The notes under the pieces: model-generated
The model's database searches: none
What the model was told of the DNA's origin: nothing
The model's input: only the letters and a program-made list of their open reading frames with translations
Assembly (NCBI GenBank): GCA_026645575.1
Contig: JAPKMW010000001.1
Span: forward strand, 62,001-126,000
Length of the DNA stretch: 64,000 bases
Direction of reading: 5' to 3'
Origin: Caldilineaceae bacterium
GTDB lineage: Bacteria > Chloroflexota > Anaerolineae > Caldilineales > Caldilineaceae
Translations under genes and position numbers: made by a program
Shown here: positions 1 to 9,762 of the stretch, piece by piece
How positions within the stretch are numbered: the first letter of the stretch is position 1
Layout: every line of letters starts with the position of its first letter

Positions 1-1
1 T

Positions 2-1060
2 CGTCGTGAGCGCTCAGTCGAACGATTAAGAGATTCAGAGATTGTGTCGCACCCTGCCCAATCTCTCAATCTCTCAATCTCCCAATCTCCCAACCAAGTT
101 ATCTCCCCCCAAACCGCCTACCTGATCACCGACATCCTCTCTGACAATGTCGCGCGCATTCCAGCCTTTGGTGCGGGGTCGGTGGTGGAGTTGCCTTTCC
201 CAGCGGCCGTGAAGACGGGGACAACCACCGACTGGCGTGATAATTGGACCATTGGCTACACCACCGAAAGGTTGGTCGGCGTTTGGGTGGGCAATGCCGA
301 CAATACGCCCATGCTCGATGTCAGCGGCATTGACGGCGCCGGGCCAATCTGGCGCGATCTGATATTGGCAGCTCACTCTCAAACGCCGGGAGCCTTTCCC
401 AAACCGGCAGAGATTGCGGAGATCACCATTTGCGCCCCCAGCGGTCTCTTGCCCACCCAATATTGTCCACGTAGACGACAGGAACGCTTTCTGGCCGGCA
501 CCGCACCGACCCAACCGGACAATCAATTTCAGCCCCGGCGCATTGATCTGGCAACCCGTCTCATGGCAACCGCCGACACGCCGGCTGACCGGGTTGGGGA
601 ACGGGTCTACTGGCTCTTGCCACCGGAATATCACGACTGGATGGTGAGCCAGGGTATTCCGCTTGCACCGCCAATGGCCTGTCTCACCGCTGATTGTACG
701 GAAGCAAACAGACTGACCAGCGCGCCCGGTGCGATCAATAATTTGGTTTTACAGGAGCCAACCTCCCAGACGGCGTACCAAATCCACCCCGGCCTGCCAC
801 GGGCCAATCAGCGGATCAATGCCCTGGGGTATACGGCGGATGGCGAAGCATGGGCTGCCTTGCGCCTGGTAAAGGATGGCGTGGTCTTAAGCGAAGCGCA
901 ACACGCAACACGCATCCAAAGCTGGTGGGTCTTAGAAGCGGGGCAACACCGCTTCTGGCTAGAGGGCAAAGCGACACCGGGGGGCGAGTGGGTCACTTCG
1001 GCGCAGTCGTTTGTCGTTGTCGAAAATTTTGTTGCTGCGCAGGTGAGTACGTCAAATTAA
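2..1060 (+). CDS. pbpC: Penicillin-binding protein 1C, C-terminal part (5' end outside window)
   Basis: The reading frame is open to the left edge, so this is the 3' part of a larger gene. The visible part is the end of the transpeptidase domain, with '[15 protein letters not shown]' followed by the KTGTT active-site motif. After it comes the C-terminal BiPBP_C domain, a beta-rich region ending near 1040. PBP1C is a periplasmic or extracytoplasmic bifunctional murein synthase. The next gene encodes an alpha-2-macroglobulin, the partner known from E. coli and many other bacteria, which supports the call. One oddity is that positions 5-95 read as a low-complexity repeat of intergenic type (see 5-98), yet the frame stays open into the conserved transpeptidase sequence. 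It may be an in-frame insertion in a linker, or the gene may be broken further left, which cannot be seen here. Confidence 0.88.
   Translation, partial: RRERSVERLRDSEIVSHPAQSLNLSISQSPNQVISPQTAYLITDILSDNVARIPAFGAGSVVELPFPAAVKTGTTTDWRDNWTIGYTTERLVGVWVGNADNTPMLDVSGIDGAGPIWRDLILAAHSQTPGAFPKPAEIAEITICAPSGLLPTQYCPRRRQERFLAGTAPTQPDNQFQPRRIDLATRLMATADTPADRVGERVYWLLPPEYHDWMVSQGIPLAPPMACLTADCTEANRLTSAPGAINNLVLQEPTSQTAYQIHPGLPRANQRINALGYTADGEAWAALRLVKDGVVLSEAQHATRIQSWWVLEAGQHRFWLEGKATPGGEWVTSAQSFVVVENFVAAQVSTSN
5..98. repeat. Intergenic-type repeat read through inside pbpC
   Basis: Positions 5-24 match 18178-18197 (between nrfH and nrfA) at 19 of 20 bases. An imperfect inverted repeat follows: AGAGATTCAGAGATTG near 28-43 pairs with CAATCTCTCAATCTCT near 60-75 (15 of 16). 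It continues as CAATCTC-type direct repeats to about 98. Elsewhere in the window such sequence lies between genes. Confidence 0.6.
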
Positions 1061-1108
1061 GGTTCGGTTCCGCCAAAATTGACGATGGCGAGACCGAATT
1101 CAGACCGA

Positions 1109-1135
1109 TTTACACCATTTACCTTATGGTATACT
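1109..1135 (+). promoter_or_regulatory. Candidate promoter of the alpha-2-macroglobulin gene
   Basis: TTTACA (1109-1114) lies 15 bases upstream of TATACT (1130-1135). The -10 box carries an upstream TGG (1127-1129), giving an extended -10. The same TGGTATACT occurs at 52301-52309. It lies in the 193-base gap after pbpC. Confidence 0.4.
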
Positions 1136-1253
1136 GATGCTATGATCATCTCAGGGTTTACGCACTGCTGTGTAAATCACGCCACCGCCACCGCTCTTGG
1201 ATTTATGGCGCTGTGTAAACCCTGTTTTCTTAATTCATCAGCAGGAGTTTCCC

Positions 1254-4200
1254 ATGCGAAACCATTTTCCTAGCTTTAAACTGATTGCTATTTTTCTGTT
1301 GACCCTGGTCATCTTAACTGCTCTAACGCGGCTCTTGCCCTTTGCGGTTAATGCGGCCCGTTCCGCCGATCGAACAACCGTTGTCCCGCCCGAACAGGGG
1401 CTTGCTGCGCCCAAAGTAGCCGCTTTACCACCAACGCAACAGAGCCTGCCGCCAGTCTTACTCAACACCACGCCGGCAGCCGATACCCCGTGGGATGGCA
1501 GCCCGGTTACCCTGACCTTTGATCAACCATTGGCAGCCGAGAGCAATGCCAGCCTCACGGTTGAACCGGCGTTGGCGGGTGAAGTGACCGTCGATGGGGC
1601 GGCGCTCATCTTCACGCCAAGCGAAGCGCCCACCCCTGGCGAACGCTACCATTTCACCGTTGACGCCGACGCCCTGTCGGCTGCTGGTGTTGCGCTGGGC
1701 AATCCGGTTGAAGTGACCTTGGTGGCTGCCGCACCACTAGCGATCACCTCTACCCAGCCTAGTGACGGCGCGGAAGCGGTCGATACCGACAGCCAGATCG
1801 TAGTCGTCTTTGACCGGCCAGTGGTTGAACTAACCGGGCTAAATGATCAGGCATCGTTGCCGCAGCCACTAACCATTGAACCAGCCGTCGAAGGCACGGG
1901 TGAATGGTTGAATACCAGCATCTATGTCTTCAAGCCAACTGTCGGGCTGGCCGGTGGCACGGACTATACCGTCACGATTGCTGATGTTACTGCGGTGCAG
2001 GGGGAAACGCTGGCCGCGCCGGTGGTTGTGCGCTTTAGCACGGCAACACCGGTTGTCATCGGTGTCATCCCTGGCATGGATACCGGCCCAATTGCGCCGG
2101 ATAGCGTTTTCCAAATCACCTTTAGCCAACCGATGGATCCGGCCAGCACAGAGACAGCCTTTGCGCTAACCCCCACCGCAGGCAGCGATGATGGCTCCGT
2201 GACCGGCGCTTTTGGCTGGGATGGAGCCATCACCACCCTGACCTTTACCCCCACCGCATCGTTGACCTTTGGCGTCACCTACCGCCTGACCATTGGTGAA
2301 GGCGCCCAACCGGCCAGCCGACAGGGCAACTTGCGTATCCCATACGAACAAGACTTTACCGTTGTCCCGTTGCCGGCGGTGGATACAACGGCGCCGGCAA
2401 ATGGCGCCACCAATGTCGCGCCGGAGATGAGTGTCACCATTCATTTCAACACGGCGATGAGTGGCACGACGGTGCTACCCAACATCACGGTAACGCCGCT
2501 CTTGACCACCACACAGGTCTACAGCTACTATCGCGAGTATGACAACACGGCTGAGTTGAGTTGGTTCAAAGAGGCGCAGACCACCTACACCGTGACCGTC
2601 GGCGCCGATGTGGCTGACCCCTATGGCAACACGCTGGGGGAACCCTACACCTTCAGCTTTACCACCGGTGATCATAGCCCCTTTGTGCGGCTGGGGATTG
2701 AACGCTTTACCCATTTCAGCGCCTACACCGAAACGCGTATCAGCACGCTCTATCGCAATGTTAGTCAGGTAGACGCACGGCTCTACCGGTTGCCCCTTGA
2801 TGAAGTCTTCCGGCTGACGGGTGAAAACCAATGGGAAGTCTGGCGCAACTATAGCATCCCCAACCCGGACCAGAATCTGGTTTGGGAGCGGAGCTATGAA
2901 CCGATTGTCGGCGCCAATGTGACGGCGCGCCAGGTGTTAACCCTGACTGATGATGCGGGAAACTTGCCAGCGCCGGGCTTCTACTTTTTACAGGTGAGCT
3001 ATCCCGAATATGCGCCGCCCAAGGAAGAGGTGGGCGATCCCTTTGCCAGCCGGATGCAGGCCTTGCTGGTTTTGAGCAACAACAATCTGGTCATCAAGAA
3101 AAGCACCCAAGGTGACAGTCTGGCCTGGGCGACCGATCTCCAAAATGGGCAACCGGTGGCGGATCTGCCAGTGCGTTTCTACTTTGGCAGCGATGAACGG
3201 GGCGAAGCCACCACGAATACCGATGGCGTCGCCATGACCGATCTGGCTCTCGATCCCAACAACAGTTGGGGGCCGCTGCTGGCGATCAGCGGCGAACCGG
3301 GCGACGCCAACTTTGCTGCTGCTTCCAGCGAATGGAGCCAGGGCATTGGGCCGTGGGACTTTAACATTCCCGGCGGCTATAGCACCGAACCCTACCAGAC
3401 CTATTTCTACACCGCCCGCCCGATCTACCGCCCCGGCCAGACGATCTATTGGAAGGGAATCGTGCGTCAGTTGGTGAATGACCAGTATGAATTGCCGGCT
3501 ACGCTGCCCATCAGCATCACCGTGCGCGATGACCGGGGCAATGCTGTGCTGGAAGAGCTTTACACCATTGGCGACAATGGCACCCTCAACGGCGAGGTAA
3601 CGTTGGCGCCAGAGGCTGTCACCGGCTATTACTATCTGGAAGCGCGCCTGCAAGTTCAGGACGAGCTGGGCGCCGAACGCACCGTCTATGGTGGTATGGG
3701 CTTCCAGGTGGCGGCCTATCGCAAACCGGAATTCGCGATCACCGTCGCCAGCGATCAGCCAGAGTATACCAATGGCGACACAGTGACCTTCAACGTCCAG
3801 TCCAACTACTTTAGCGGCGGACCGCTGGCCAATGCGCCGATCACCTGGCGGCTGCTGGCCGAACCCTATACCTTCAACTGGGACGACGCACCGGCAGGAC
3901 GCTATTATAGCTTTACCCCATTCGACCCGGAGAATGATGTCTATGATCCCTATCGCAGCGTCTTTTACAACGGTCTTTTCCAAGAGGGCAGTGGGACAAC
4001 GAGTGACGATGGCAGCTTTACTATTGAACTGCCCGCCGACCTAAGCGATTCGTTGCAGAGCCAACGGTGGACGGTGGATGTCACCATTCAAAGTCCGACC
4101 AACCAGTTTGTCAGCGGGCGCACCAGCGTGCCGGTTCACAAAGGCGAGTTCTACGTTGGTCTCAGCCCACGCAGCTACGTTGCCACCGTGGGCGAAGAAA

Positions 4201-7200
4201 GTCAGGTTGATGTTGTCACCATCACACCTCAGGGCGAACCCTACCCCGGTGTCGAACTAACGGCAACAGTTTATGAATTTAATTGGAACAGTGTCTACGA
4301 ACAGACTGCCGATGGCAGCTTTGCCTGGCAGACCAGTGTCGAACGCACACCGATCCTGACGACAAGTGTCACCGCGGGCCGTGACGGCAACACTCTGTTG
4401 ACCTGGACGCCGACCAAGGGCGGTCAATACCAAATCGTCGCCAGTGGCGAAGACGACGCCGGCAATGCCATCAGCAGCGCCGCCTATGTCTGGGTGAGTG
4501 GCGGTGACTTTGTCGCCTGGCCGCGCCAGAACAATGATCGCATGGAGTTGGTGGCCGACAAAAAGCTCTATAAACCGGGCGACACCGCCGAGATCCTGAT
4601 CCCCAATCCCTTCACAGGGACGGTGGAAGCGCTGGTCACACTGGAACGGGGCGGCGTGCTGGAAGCCAATCGTATGACCTTGAACGGCAACAGCGAAACC
4701 TTAGCCGTGCCGATCACCGGCGAACATATTCCCAACATCTTTGTCAGCGTCATCATTGTCAAGGGCGTCGATGGGAGCAACCCCACACCGGCCATGCGCA
4801 TCGGCTATGTGCAACTAAATGTTGATACTGCCGAGCGGGCGCTGACGATTGACGTAGCGCCCTCCGCCATAACCCTCAAACCCGGAGAAACAGTCACCTA
4901 TACCTTGACGATCAAAGACAGCGCCGGCGACGTTGTCCCAGATGCGGAAGTGAGTGTCGCCCTGGTGGATAAAGCCGTGCTTTCGCTGGTCGAAGGCACG
5001 ACACCGGCAATGTTGGATGTTTTCTACTACCAGCGGTCGTTGGGCGTCACCACCGGCGCGGCGTTGGTTATCAATCGCGACCGTCTTAGCCAGCAATTGA
5101 GCGAAGGCGCCAAAGGTGGCGGTGGCGGCGGTGATGGCGGTCTGTTGGATGTGCGCGAAGAATTCCCCGACATTGCCTTCTGGCGCGCCGACTTTGTTAG
5201 CGATGCGAATGGGGAGATTACTTTTAGCGTCGCCTTGCCCGATAACCTGACTACCTGGCGGCTGGCGGCCAAAGCGATTACGGTGGATACGCGCGTTGGT
5301 GAAGCGATGAATGATGTCGTCGCCACCAAGGAACTGCAAGTACGCTCCTTGTTGCCCCGTTTCTTTACGGCGGGGGATCGGTCGAAGATTGGGGCTGTCG
5401 TCCTCAACACCACTGCTGAGGCAATTGAGAATCTGCGCTTCACCATCAATGTGGAGGGAGCGACGCTTGACAGTGATCAGACCGAACTTGAAACGGCAGT
5501 GACAGCCAATGGGCAAGTCAGCTTTGACTTCCCACTCACCGTTGATGCAGCCAGTAGCGCGGTTGTTGTCACCTTTACGGCGCAATCGACGCTTACGGAA
5601 ACCCAGGCGGCGCTGAATGATGCTGTGCGTCTGAGCATTCCGGTTGTGCGCTATGAAACCCCTGAAGTCGTGGCAACTTCCGGCACCGTACCGCCGGAAG
5701 GGCGCTTGGAGGCAATCCGCTTGCCCGCCGAGGCGACTGATAACGGCGAACTGCTGGTGGGTTTGGAACCAAGTCTGGCCGCCGGTATGATCGACGGTTT
5801 GACCTATCTGGAACAGTTCCCCTATGAGTGCAACGAACAGACGGTGAGTCGCTTCCTGCCCAACCTCTTCACGGTGCGGGCGTTGAATGAATTGGGGATT
5901 GAAAATGACGCGTTAGCCCAGCAACTCAACTTCCAGTTGGGCATGGGTGTGCAACGGCTGGTCAGCCGTCAAAACGCCGACGGCGGCTGGGGCTACTGGC
6001 CGGGTGAAGAGAGTAATCCTTTTGTCACCAGTTATGTGCTGTGGGGTCTCGCCAGCGCACAGGCGATGGACTATACGGTTCCTGAACGCAGCATCAGCCG
6101 CGCAGTTGCCTATCTCGATGGACAATTCCAGGCGCCTGACGCCGTGGAAAACAACTGGCAACTCAACCAGATGGCCTTTATGCACTTTGTCCTGGCCGAG
6201 ATCGGTGAAGGCGACCCTGGTCGCGCCAGCACCCTCTATGATGTACGGGAACGACTTGATCTCTACGGGCAGGCGCTCCTTGCCATGACCCTGGCTGACT
6301 TAGCCGAAAATGGTGCGGCAGATAGTCGGGTGCAGACGCTACTCGACAACCTCTATGGCGCCGCCCAGTTGAGCGCAACGGGCGCCTCCTGGCATGAAGG
6401 GGACAATCCTGACTGGTGGAATCTCAACACTGACACGCGTACAACCAGCATCGTGCTGGCCACCTTTATCCGCCTCCAACCGGATGAACCGCTGCTGCCC
6501 CAGGTAGTGCGCTGGCTGATGAGCGCCCGTGAGGCCGGGCACTGGGCCACCACCCAGGAAAACGCCTGGGCGATCATCGCCCTGACCGACTGGATGGCCG
6601 CCAGCGGCGAACTCGAAGCCAACTATGATTGGACAGTTACGCTCAACGGCGCCACGCTGGATCAAGGCGCCTTTGGCCCTGACAACCTGACGGAAAAGGT
6701 GCAACTGCGGGCCGATGTGGCGGACCTGTTGCGGGATGAGGCGAATGCGCTGCTCATGGAGCGTAGCAACGACAGCGGTCAACTCTACTACACGACCCAT
6801 CTGCGCTACTATCTCGATGCCCTGGCGATTGATGCCCGCGACCGTGGCATTGTCGTGGATCGCCGCTTTGCGCTAGACGGGCAACGCGTCACGAGCGCCA
6901 AGGTGGGCGATGTCATCAGCGTGACGGTGACAGTGGTCGCGCCGCGTGATCTCTACCAGGCGCTGGTCGAAGTGCCGATCCCCGCCGGCACGGAACCCAT
7001 CGATCCACGGCTGGCCACCACAAGCATTCAATATGATCAGTTCGGCCAACTCGTCCCCGCCGATGCCGGTAAACCTGATTGGTTCTGGTTGCCGACCTAT
7101 GTGGATGTGCGCGACGAGAAGGTTGCCCTGGTTGCCAGCTATCTGCCGGCCGGGACCTATGAGTATACCTTCCAGGTGCAGGCCACGGTGCCAGGCGAGT

Positions 7201-7289
7201 ACCGGGTGCTGCCGGTGCATGGCGAAATGCTCTACTTCCCCGAAGTGTGGGGGCGGAGTGCCGGGTCGTTGTTTACGGTGATGGAGTAG
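1254..7289 (+). CDS. Bacterial alpha-2-macroglobulin (thioester protease trap)
   Basis: This 2011-residue exported protein should trap proteases covalently at the cell envelope. The chosen ATG has AGGAG (1243-1247) six bases upstream and starts a signal-anchor (about residues 8-30) with no lipobox cysteine. About four bacterial Ig-like (Big_5) domains follow (residues 70-480), then macroglobulin MG domains. A glycine-rich stretch near residue 1290 comes next. The A2M domain is recognised by 'FWRADFVSDANGEITF'. The thioester motif C-N-E-Q is intact at residues 1526-1529, followed by the alpha-helical complement-like domain and a C-terminal receptor-binding-like domain. The position directly after pbpC matches the known PBP1C/A2M partnership in cell-wall defence and repair. 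An alternative TTG start at 1197 lacks a ribosome site. Confidence 0.95.
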   Translation: MRNHFPSFKLIAIFLLTLVILTALTRLLPFAVNAARSADRTTVVPPEQGLAAPKVAALPPTQQSLPPVLLNTTPAADTPWDGSPVTLTFDQPLAAESNASLTVEPALAGEVTVDGAALIFTPSEAPTPGERYHFTVDADALSAAGVALGNPVEVTLVAAAPLAITSTQPSDGAEAVDTDSQIVVVFDRPVVELTGLNDQASLPQPLTIEPAVEGTGEWLNTSIYVFKPTVGLAGGTDYTVTIADVTAVQGETLAAPVVVRFSTATPVVIGVIPGMDTGPIAPDSVFQITFSQPMDPASTETAFALTPTAGSDDGSVTGAFGWDGAITTLTFTPTASLTFGVTYRLTIGEGAQPASRQGNLRIPYEQDFTVVPLPAVDTTAPANGATNVAPEMSVTIHFNTAMSGTTVLPNITVTPLLTTTQVYSYYREYDNTAELSWFKEAQTTYTVTVGADVADPYGNTLGEPYTFSFTTGDHSPFVRLGIERFTHFSAYTETRISTLYRNVSQVDARLYRLPLDEVFRLTGENQWEVWRNYSIPNPDQNLVWERSYEPIVGANVTARQVLTLTDDAGNLPAPGFYFLQVSYPEYAPPKEEVGDPFASRMQALLVLSNNNLVIKKSTQGDSLAWATDLQNGQPVADLPVRFYFGSDERGEATTNTDGVAMTDLALDPNNSWGPLLAISGEPGDANFAAASSEWSQGIGPWDFNIPGGYSTEPYQTYFYTARPIYRPGQTIYWKGIVRQLVNDQYELPATLPISITVRDDRGNAVLEELYTIGDNGTLNGEVTLAPEAVTGYYYLEARLQVQDELGAERTVYGGMGFQVAAYRKPEFAITVASDQPEYTNGDTVTFNVQSNYFSGGPLANAPITWRLLAEPYTFNWDDAPAGRYYSFTPFDPENDVYDPYRSVFYNGLFQEGSGTTSDDGSFTIELPADLSDSLQSQRWTVDVTIQSPTNQFVSGRTSVPVHKGEFYVGLSPRSYVATVGEESQVDVVTITPQGEPYPGVELTATVYEFNWNSVYEQTADGSFAWQTSVERTPILTTSVTAGRDGNTLLTWTPTKGGQYQIVASGEDDAGNAISSAAYVWVSGGDFVAWPRQNNDRMELVADKKLYKPGDTAEILIPNPFTGTVEALVTLERGGVLEANRMTLNGNSETLAVPITGEHIPNIFVSVIIVKGVDGSNPTPAMRIGYVQLNVDTAERALTIDVAPSAITLKPGETVTYTLTIKDSAGDVVPDAEVSVALVDKAVLSLVEGTTPAMLDVFYYQRSLGVTTGAALVINRDRLSQQLSEGAKGGGGGGDGGLLDVREEFPDIAFWRADFVSDANGEITFSVALPDNLTTWRLAAKAITVDTRVGEAMNDVVATKELQVRSLLPRFFTAGDRSKIGAVVLNTTAEAIENLRFTINVEGATLDSDQTELETAVTANGQVSFDFPLTVDAASSAVVVTFTAQSTLTETQAALNDAVRLSIPVVRYETPEVVATSGTVPPEGRLEAIRLPAEATDNGELLVGLEPSLAAGMIDGLTYLEQFPYECNEQTVSRFLPNLFTVRALNELGIENDALAQQLNFQLGMGVQRLVSRQNADGGWGYWPGEESNPFVTSYVLWGLASAQAMDYTVPERSISRAVAYLDGQFQAPDAVENNWQLNQMAFMHFVLAEIGEGDPGRASTLYDVRERLDLYGQALLAMTLADLAENGAADSRVQTLLDNLYGAAQLSATGASWHEGDNPDWWNLNTDTRTTSIVLATFIRLQPDEPLLPQVVRWLMSAREAGHWATTQENAWAIIALTDWMAASGELEANYDWTVTLNGATLDQGAFGPDNLTEKVQLRADVADLLRDEANALLMERSNDSGQLYYTTHLRYYLDALAIDARDRGIVVDRRFALDGQRVTSAKVGDVISVTVTVVAPRDLYQALVEVPIPAGTEPIDPRLATTSIQYDQFGQLVPADAGKPDWFWLPTYVDVRDEKVALVASYLPAGTYEYTFQVQATVPGEYRVLPVHGEMLYFPEVWGRSAGSLFTVME

Positions 7290-7296
7290 AAGGGGA

Positions 7297-7360
7297 CAGA
7301 TGCGGATTGAGGTAGTGCGGATTTGTTTGGCAAAATCCGCACTACCTCAATCCGCATCTG
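7297..7360. terminator. Perfect 28-bp hairpin between convergent genes
   Basis: Arms 7297-7324 and 7333-7360 are exact reverse complements around an 8-base loop. It separates the convergent A2M gene (ends 7289) and the aldo/keto reductase gene (ends 7377), so it probably terminates both. There is no long U-tract. Confidence 0.75.
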
Positions 7361-7376
7361 TACTCCGATGTTTTTA

Positions 7377-8312
7377 TTATGCCTGTGGATCTGGATTCCA
7401 CCAACACGGCCCCTTCTCTTTGCGTGCTTCGGCGGCGCGCCGGCGAATGTCGGCCATCTGCGCCGGTGTTAACGGCTGAAAAGTTTGGGCGGCGGCAAAA
7501 GCTTGATCTTGCTCATTGGGAAAGCTCAACCCCAACAGCGCCACATCTGGGTCAAGCGTCAGCGTATAGTGCAGACAGTCGCTGACCGTCAGCCGGGGCA
7601 ATACCGCTTGCGTCTCATCCAGACCGCCGGAAGAGAGTTTACCACGAGGGCGCTGTTGCAGAGGTTGGTTATAGCCGCTGGTGTCGCCTAGCAACTTGCC
7701 GGCGCCAAAGGTTTTGAAACAGACGCTGCCCACACCATGTGTCTTTGCCAGCGGTAGCGTTTCGGTGATATAGCGCTCATCGACAAACGGCCCCACTGGG
7801 AACATGGCAATGTCACAAAGCCCTGCCATGATCGCTGCCCGCAAAACATCGGGGTTGTGCGATGAGATGCCGCCAAAGCGGGTCTTGCCGGCTTTGATGC
7901 ACGCTTTCAGTTGGTCAAAACCGCCGCCGGGTTGGGCCAGCGTTGCAAAGCGCTCCAGCGATGACAGGCCGTGAAAAACAAAGGCGTCGGTATAATCGAG
8001 TTGTAAACGGCGCAACGACGCCTCGATCTGCGGCGCCACCGGCTCGGCCAACTCATCGATCTTGTCGATGATAAAAAGCTGATCGCGCACCCCTCTGACC
8101 GCTTGCCCGACGATCTCTTCTGAATAGCCATCTTCATAACCGGGCGCCGTGTCGATCAGATTCAGCCCGGCGTCAATGGCCCGTCGCGCCGTGGCGACAC
8201 AAGTCGCCAGCGGCAGATTGCGATCCGCCAGGTCGCCAATGCCCAGCACGCTGGCGACAAAGCCAGTGCGACCGAGTTGGCGACGGGGGTGGAAGTGGGG
8301 TTGGTTGTTCAT
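7377..8312 (-). CDS. Aldo/keto reductase
   Basis: This 311-residue NADPH-dependent oxidoreductase has the (beta/alpha)8 family pattern and near-standard length. The catalytic tetrad is visible: D54 and Y59 in 'NLIDTAPGYEDG', K84 in 'IIDKIDE' and H114 in 'FVFHGL'. The substrate cannot be told from sequence; the subgroup resembles cytosolic sugar or galactose-dehydrogenase-type AKRs. The next minus-strand gene, a Gfo/Idh/MocA dehydrogenase 291 bases upstream, also suggests carbohydrate metabolism. That gap contains a tandem-repeat element, so the two are probably separate transcription units. Confidence 0.88.
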   Translation of the reverse strand: MNNQPHFHPRRQLGRTGFVASVLGIGDLADRNLPLATCVATARRAIDAGLNLIDTAPGYEDGYSEEIVGQAVRGVRDQLFIIDKIDELAEPVAPQIEASLRRLQLDYTDAFVFHGLSSLERFATLAQPGGGFDQLKACIKAGKTRFGGISSHNPDVLRAAIMAGLCDIAMFPVGPFVDERYITETLPLAKTHGVGSVCFKTFGAGKLLGDTSGYNQPLQQRPRGKLSSGGLDETQAVLPRLTVSDCLHYTLTLDPDVALLGLSFPNEQDQAFAAAQTFQPLTPAQMADIRRRAAEARKEKGPCWWNPDPQA

Positions 8313-8342
8313 GCTTGATCTTCTACCTTCTACGCTTTATTT

Positions 8343-8453
8343 CGTAGGGGCATCCGCTTGCCGGTGCCCCGGCTTGGGCGACCGCAAGGGTACGCCGATC
8401 AGGGCGACTGCAAGGGTACGCCGATCAGGGCGACCGCAAGGGTACGCCCCTAC
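8343..8453. repeat. 26-bp tandem repeat bounded by short inverted repeats
   Basis: Units start at 8376, 8402 and 8428 (third unit truncated to 20 bases) and share GGGCGACYGCAAGGGTACGC. Outer CGTAGGGGC (8343-8351) is mirrored by GCCCCTACG at the right end. It sits in the promoter-side gap of the aldo/keto reductase gene. Confidence 0.75.
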
Positions 8454-8585
8454 GAGCAGGAATCTTCTCATGTGATCTTCGTTCAGGCATGGTGTAGACG
8501 GATTGTCTTACCCATCGTGGTCATAAGCTGTATGCTTTCTTCTACTACCACCTGTTTACTCTGATCGGTTGTTATCTTTTCTCTT

Positions 8586-8618
8586 CCCTAAACTCAAGTG
8601 TCCCTACGGGACAGGTGA
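8586..8618. repeat. Family B palindrome arm containing the stop codon of the oxidoreductase gene
   Basis: CCTAAACTCAAGTGTCCC followed by TACGGGACAGGTGA is closely related to 21765-21795 and 42770-42800. The TAG stop of the minus-strand gene (8604-8606) lies inside the repeat. Only a single arm is present here. Confidence 0.7.
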
Positions 8619-9647
8619 ACCGCTGCTTTCGGGTAAATCAATGGGTTTTCGTTGTTCGATGCTATCGAGCATTGCCTCACAGACGACCATGGCTTGATAG
8701 GCGTCATGCAGGGTAGGCTGACTGGGCTGCCCGCTCTGTACGGCTTTGGCAAAGGCTTGCATTTGGCCCCAGTAGCCGCTGCGGATCTCGGCGTTGTCAC
8801 GCGTGGCTGGGTGCCAGTAGTGACCGGGCATTCCCGGCACGGGGCGATAGCCGCTGTCGGGCAAGTGAGGTTCAAAATGGAGTGTGTGCAGGTTGACTAG
8901 CCGCAGATGGGCGCGTGCATCCCCCGCTGCTTCCAGTTGGCAAGTCCAGTTGGGCGTACAGCCCGTCAGTGTGATTGTCCCCGTTGCGCCGTTGGTGTAT
9001 TGCACCACACTGGCAATGGAAAAACGCCCCGCTGCGCCGACGCTCAGGTTGGCATAGATCGAGCCAATCTCGCCGCCCAAATGGCGCGCCAGATCGACGG
9101 CGTGGACGCTCTGGAAGATCGTATACTCCCAGCCGGGGCGATAGCCGCGCGTCTCGTGCCACATGGGCGAGGGCATAAAATAGCGGCTTTCCAAATACAA
9201 CAATTTGCCGAACTCTGGCGTCGCCATCAGTTGCTGAAAGCGTTGGACGCCCGGTGCATGGCGCATGTTGTGACCGATTTGGGTGATGACCCCTTTGGCC
9301 GCCGCCAGTTGTACCAGTTCCAACACCTGCTCGGTGCGGGGCGCCGCCGGCTTCTCCATCATCAGATGCAGACCGGCCTCTAGTACTTGCTTGCCACACA
9401 CATAGTGCATCTCCGGCGGACCGACCACCATGACGGCGTCCAGTTCCTCGCTTTGCAACATTTTCGTCATGTCATTGTACCAGCGGCGCGCCCCATAGAA
9501 ACGGGCATTGCGTTCCGCCAGATCAGCCTGGATATCACAGCAAGCGACTAGATCAAGCTCAGGGAGCGTGGCAAAGTTGGGATACCAGGCGCCGCTGGCT
9601 TGGCGTCCGCAACCGACAAAGCCAATGCGAACAGACGAAGTGTTCAT
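8604..9647 (-). CDS. Gfo/Idh/MocA family oxidoreductase
   Basis: This 347-residue NAD(P)-dependent sugar or inositol dehydrogenase-type enzyme starts with a Rossmann motif (IGFVGCGRQASG). It carries the family's EKP signature ('LMMEKPAAP', near residue 100), whose lysine is catalytic, followed by the alpha/beta C-terminal domain. The length is normal for the family. The substrate is unknown. The stop codon lies inside a dispersed repeat (8586-8618), so the last two or three residues ('VP') are encoded by repeat sequence. It has its own start region, 115 bases downstream of the 3' end of the next gene on this strand. Confidence 0.9.
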   Translation of the reverse strand: MNTSSVRIGFVGCGRQASGAWYPNFATLPELDLVACCDIQADLAERNARFYGARRWYNDMTKMLQSEELDAVMVVGPPEMHYVCGKQVLEAGLHLMMEKPAAPRTEQVLELVQLAAAKGVITQIGHNMRHAPGVQRFQQLMATPEFGKLLYLESRYFMPSPMWHETRGYRPGWEYTIFQSVHAVDLARHLGGEIGSIYANLSVGAAGRFSIASVVQYTNGATGTITLTGCTPNWTCQLEAAGDARAHLRLVNLHTLHFEPHLPDSGYRPVPGMPGHYWHPATRDNAEIRSGYWGQMQAFAKAVQSGQPSQPTLHDAYQAMVVCEAMLDSIEQRKPIDLPESSGSPVP

Positions 9648-9762
9648 GGTAAATCCTTTCTGTATACATCGATAGGCGCCGTGGTAGCGCTACGTCGGGT
9701 AGTGTTGCTTGGCTGGTAGCAAGTATAATCGATGGTCTACAAAAAAGAAAGCGAAGGGATTT

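Noticed and set aside
2988..3983. Minus-strand ORF within the macroglobulin gene
   Set aside because: It is antisense to strongly conserved MG domains, and the composition mirrors the coding strand.
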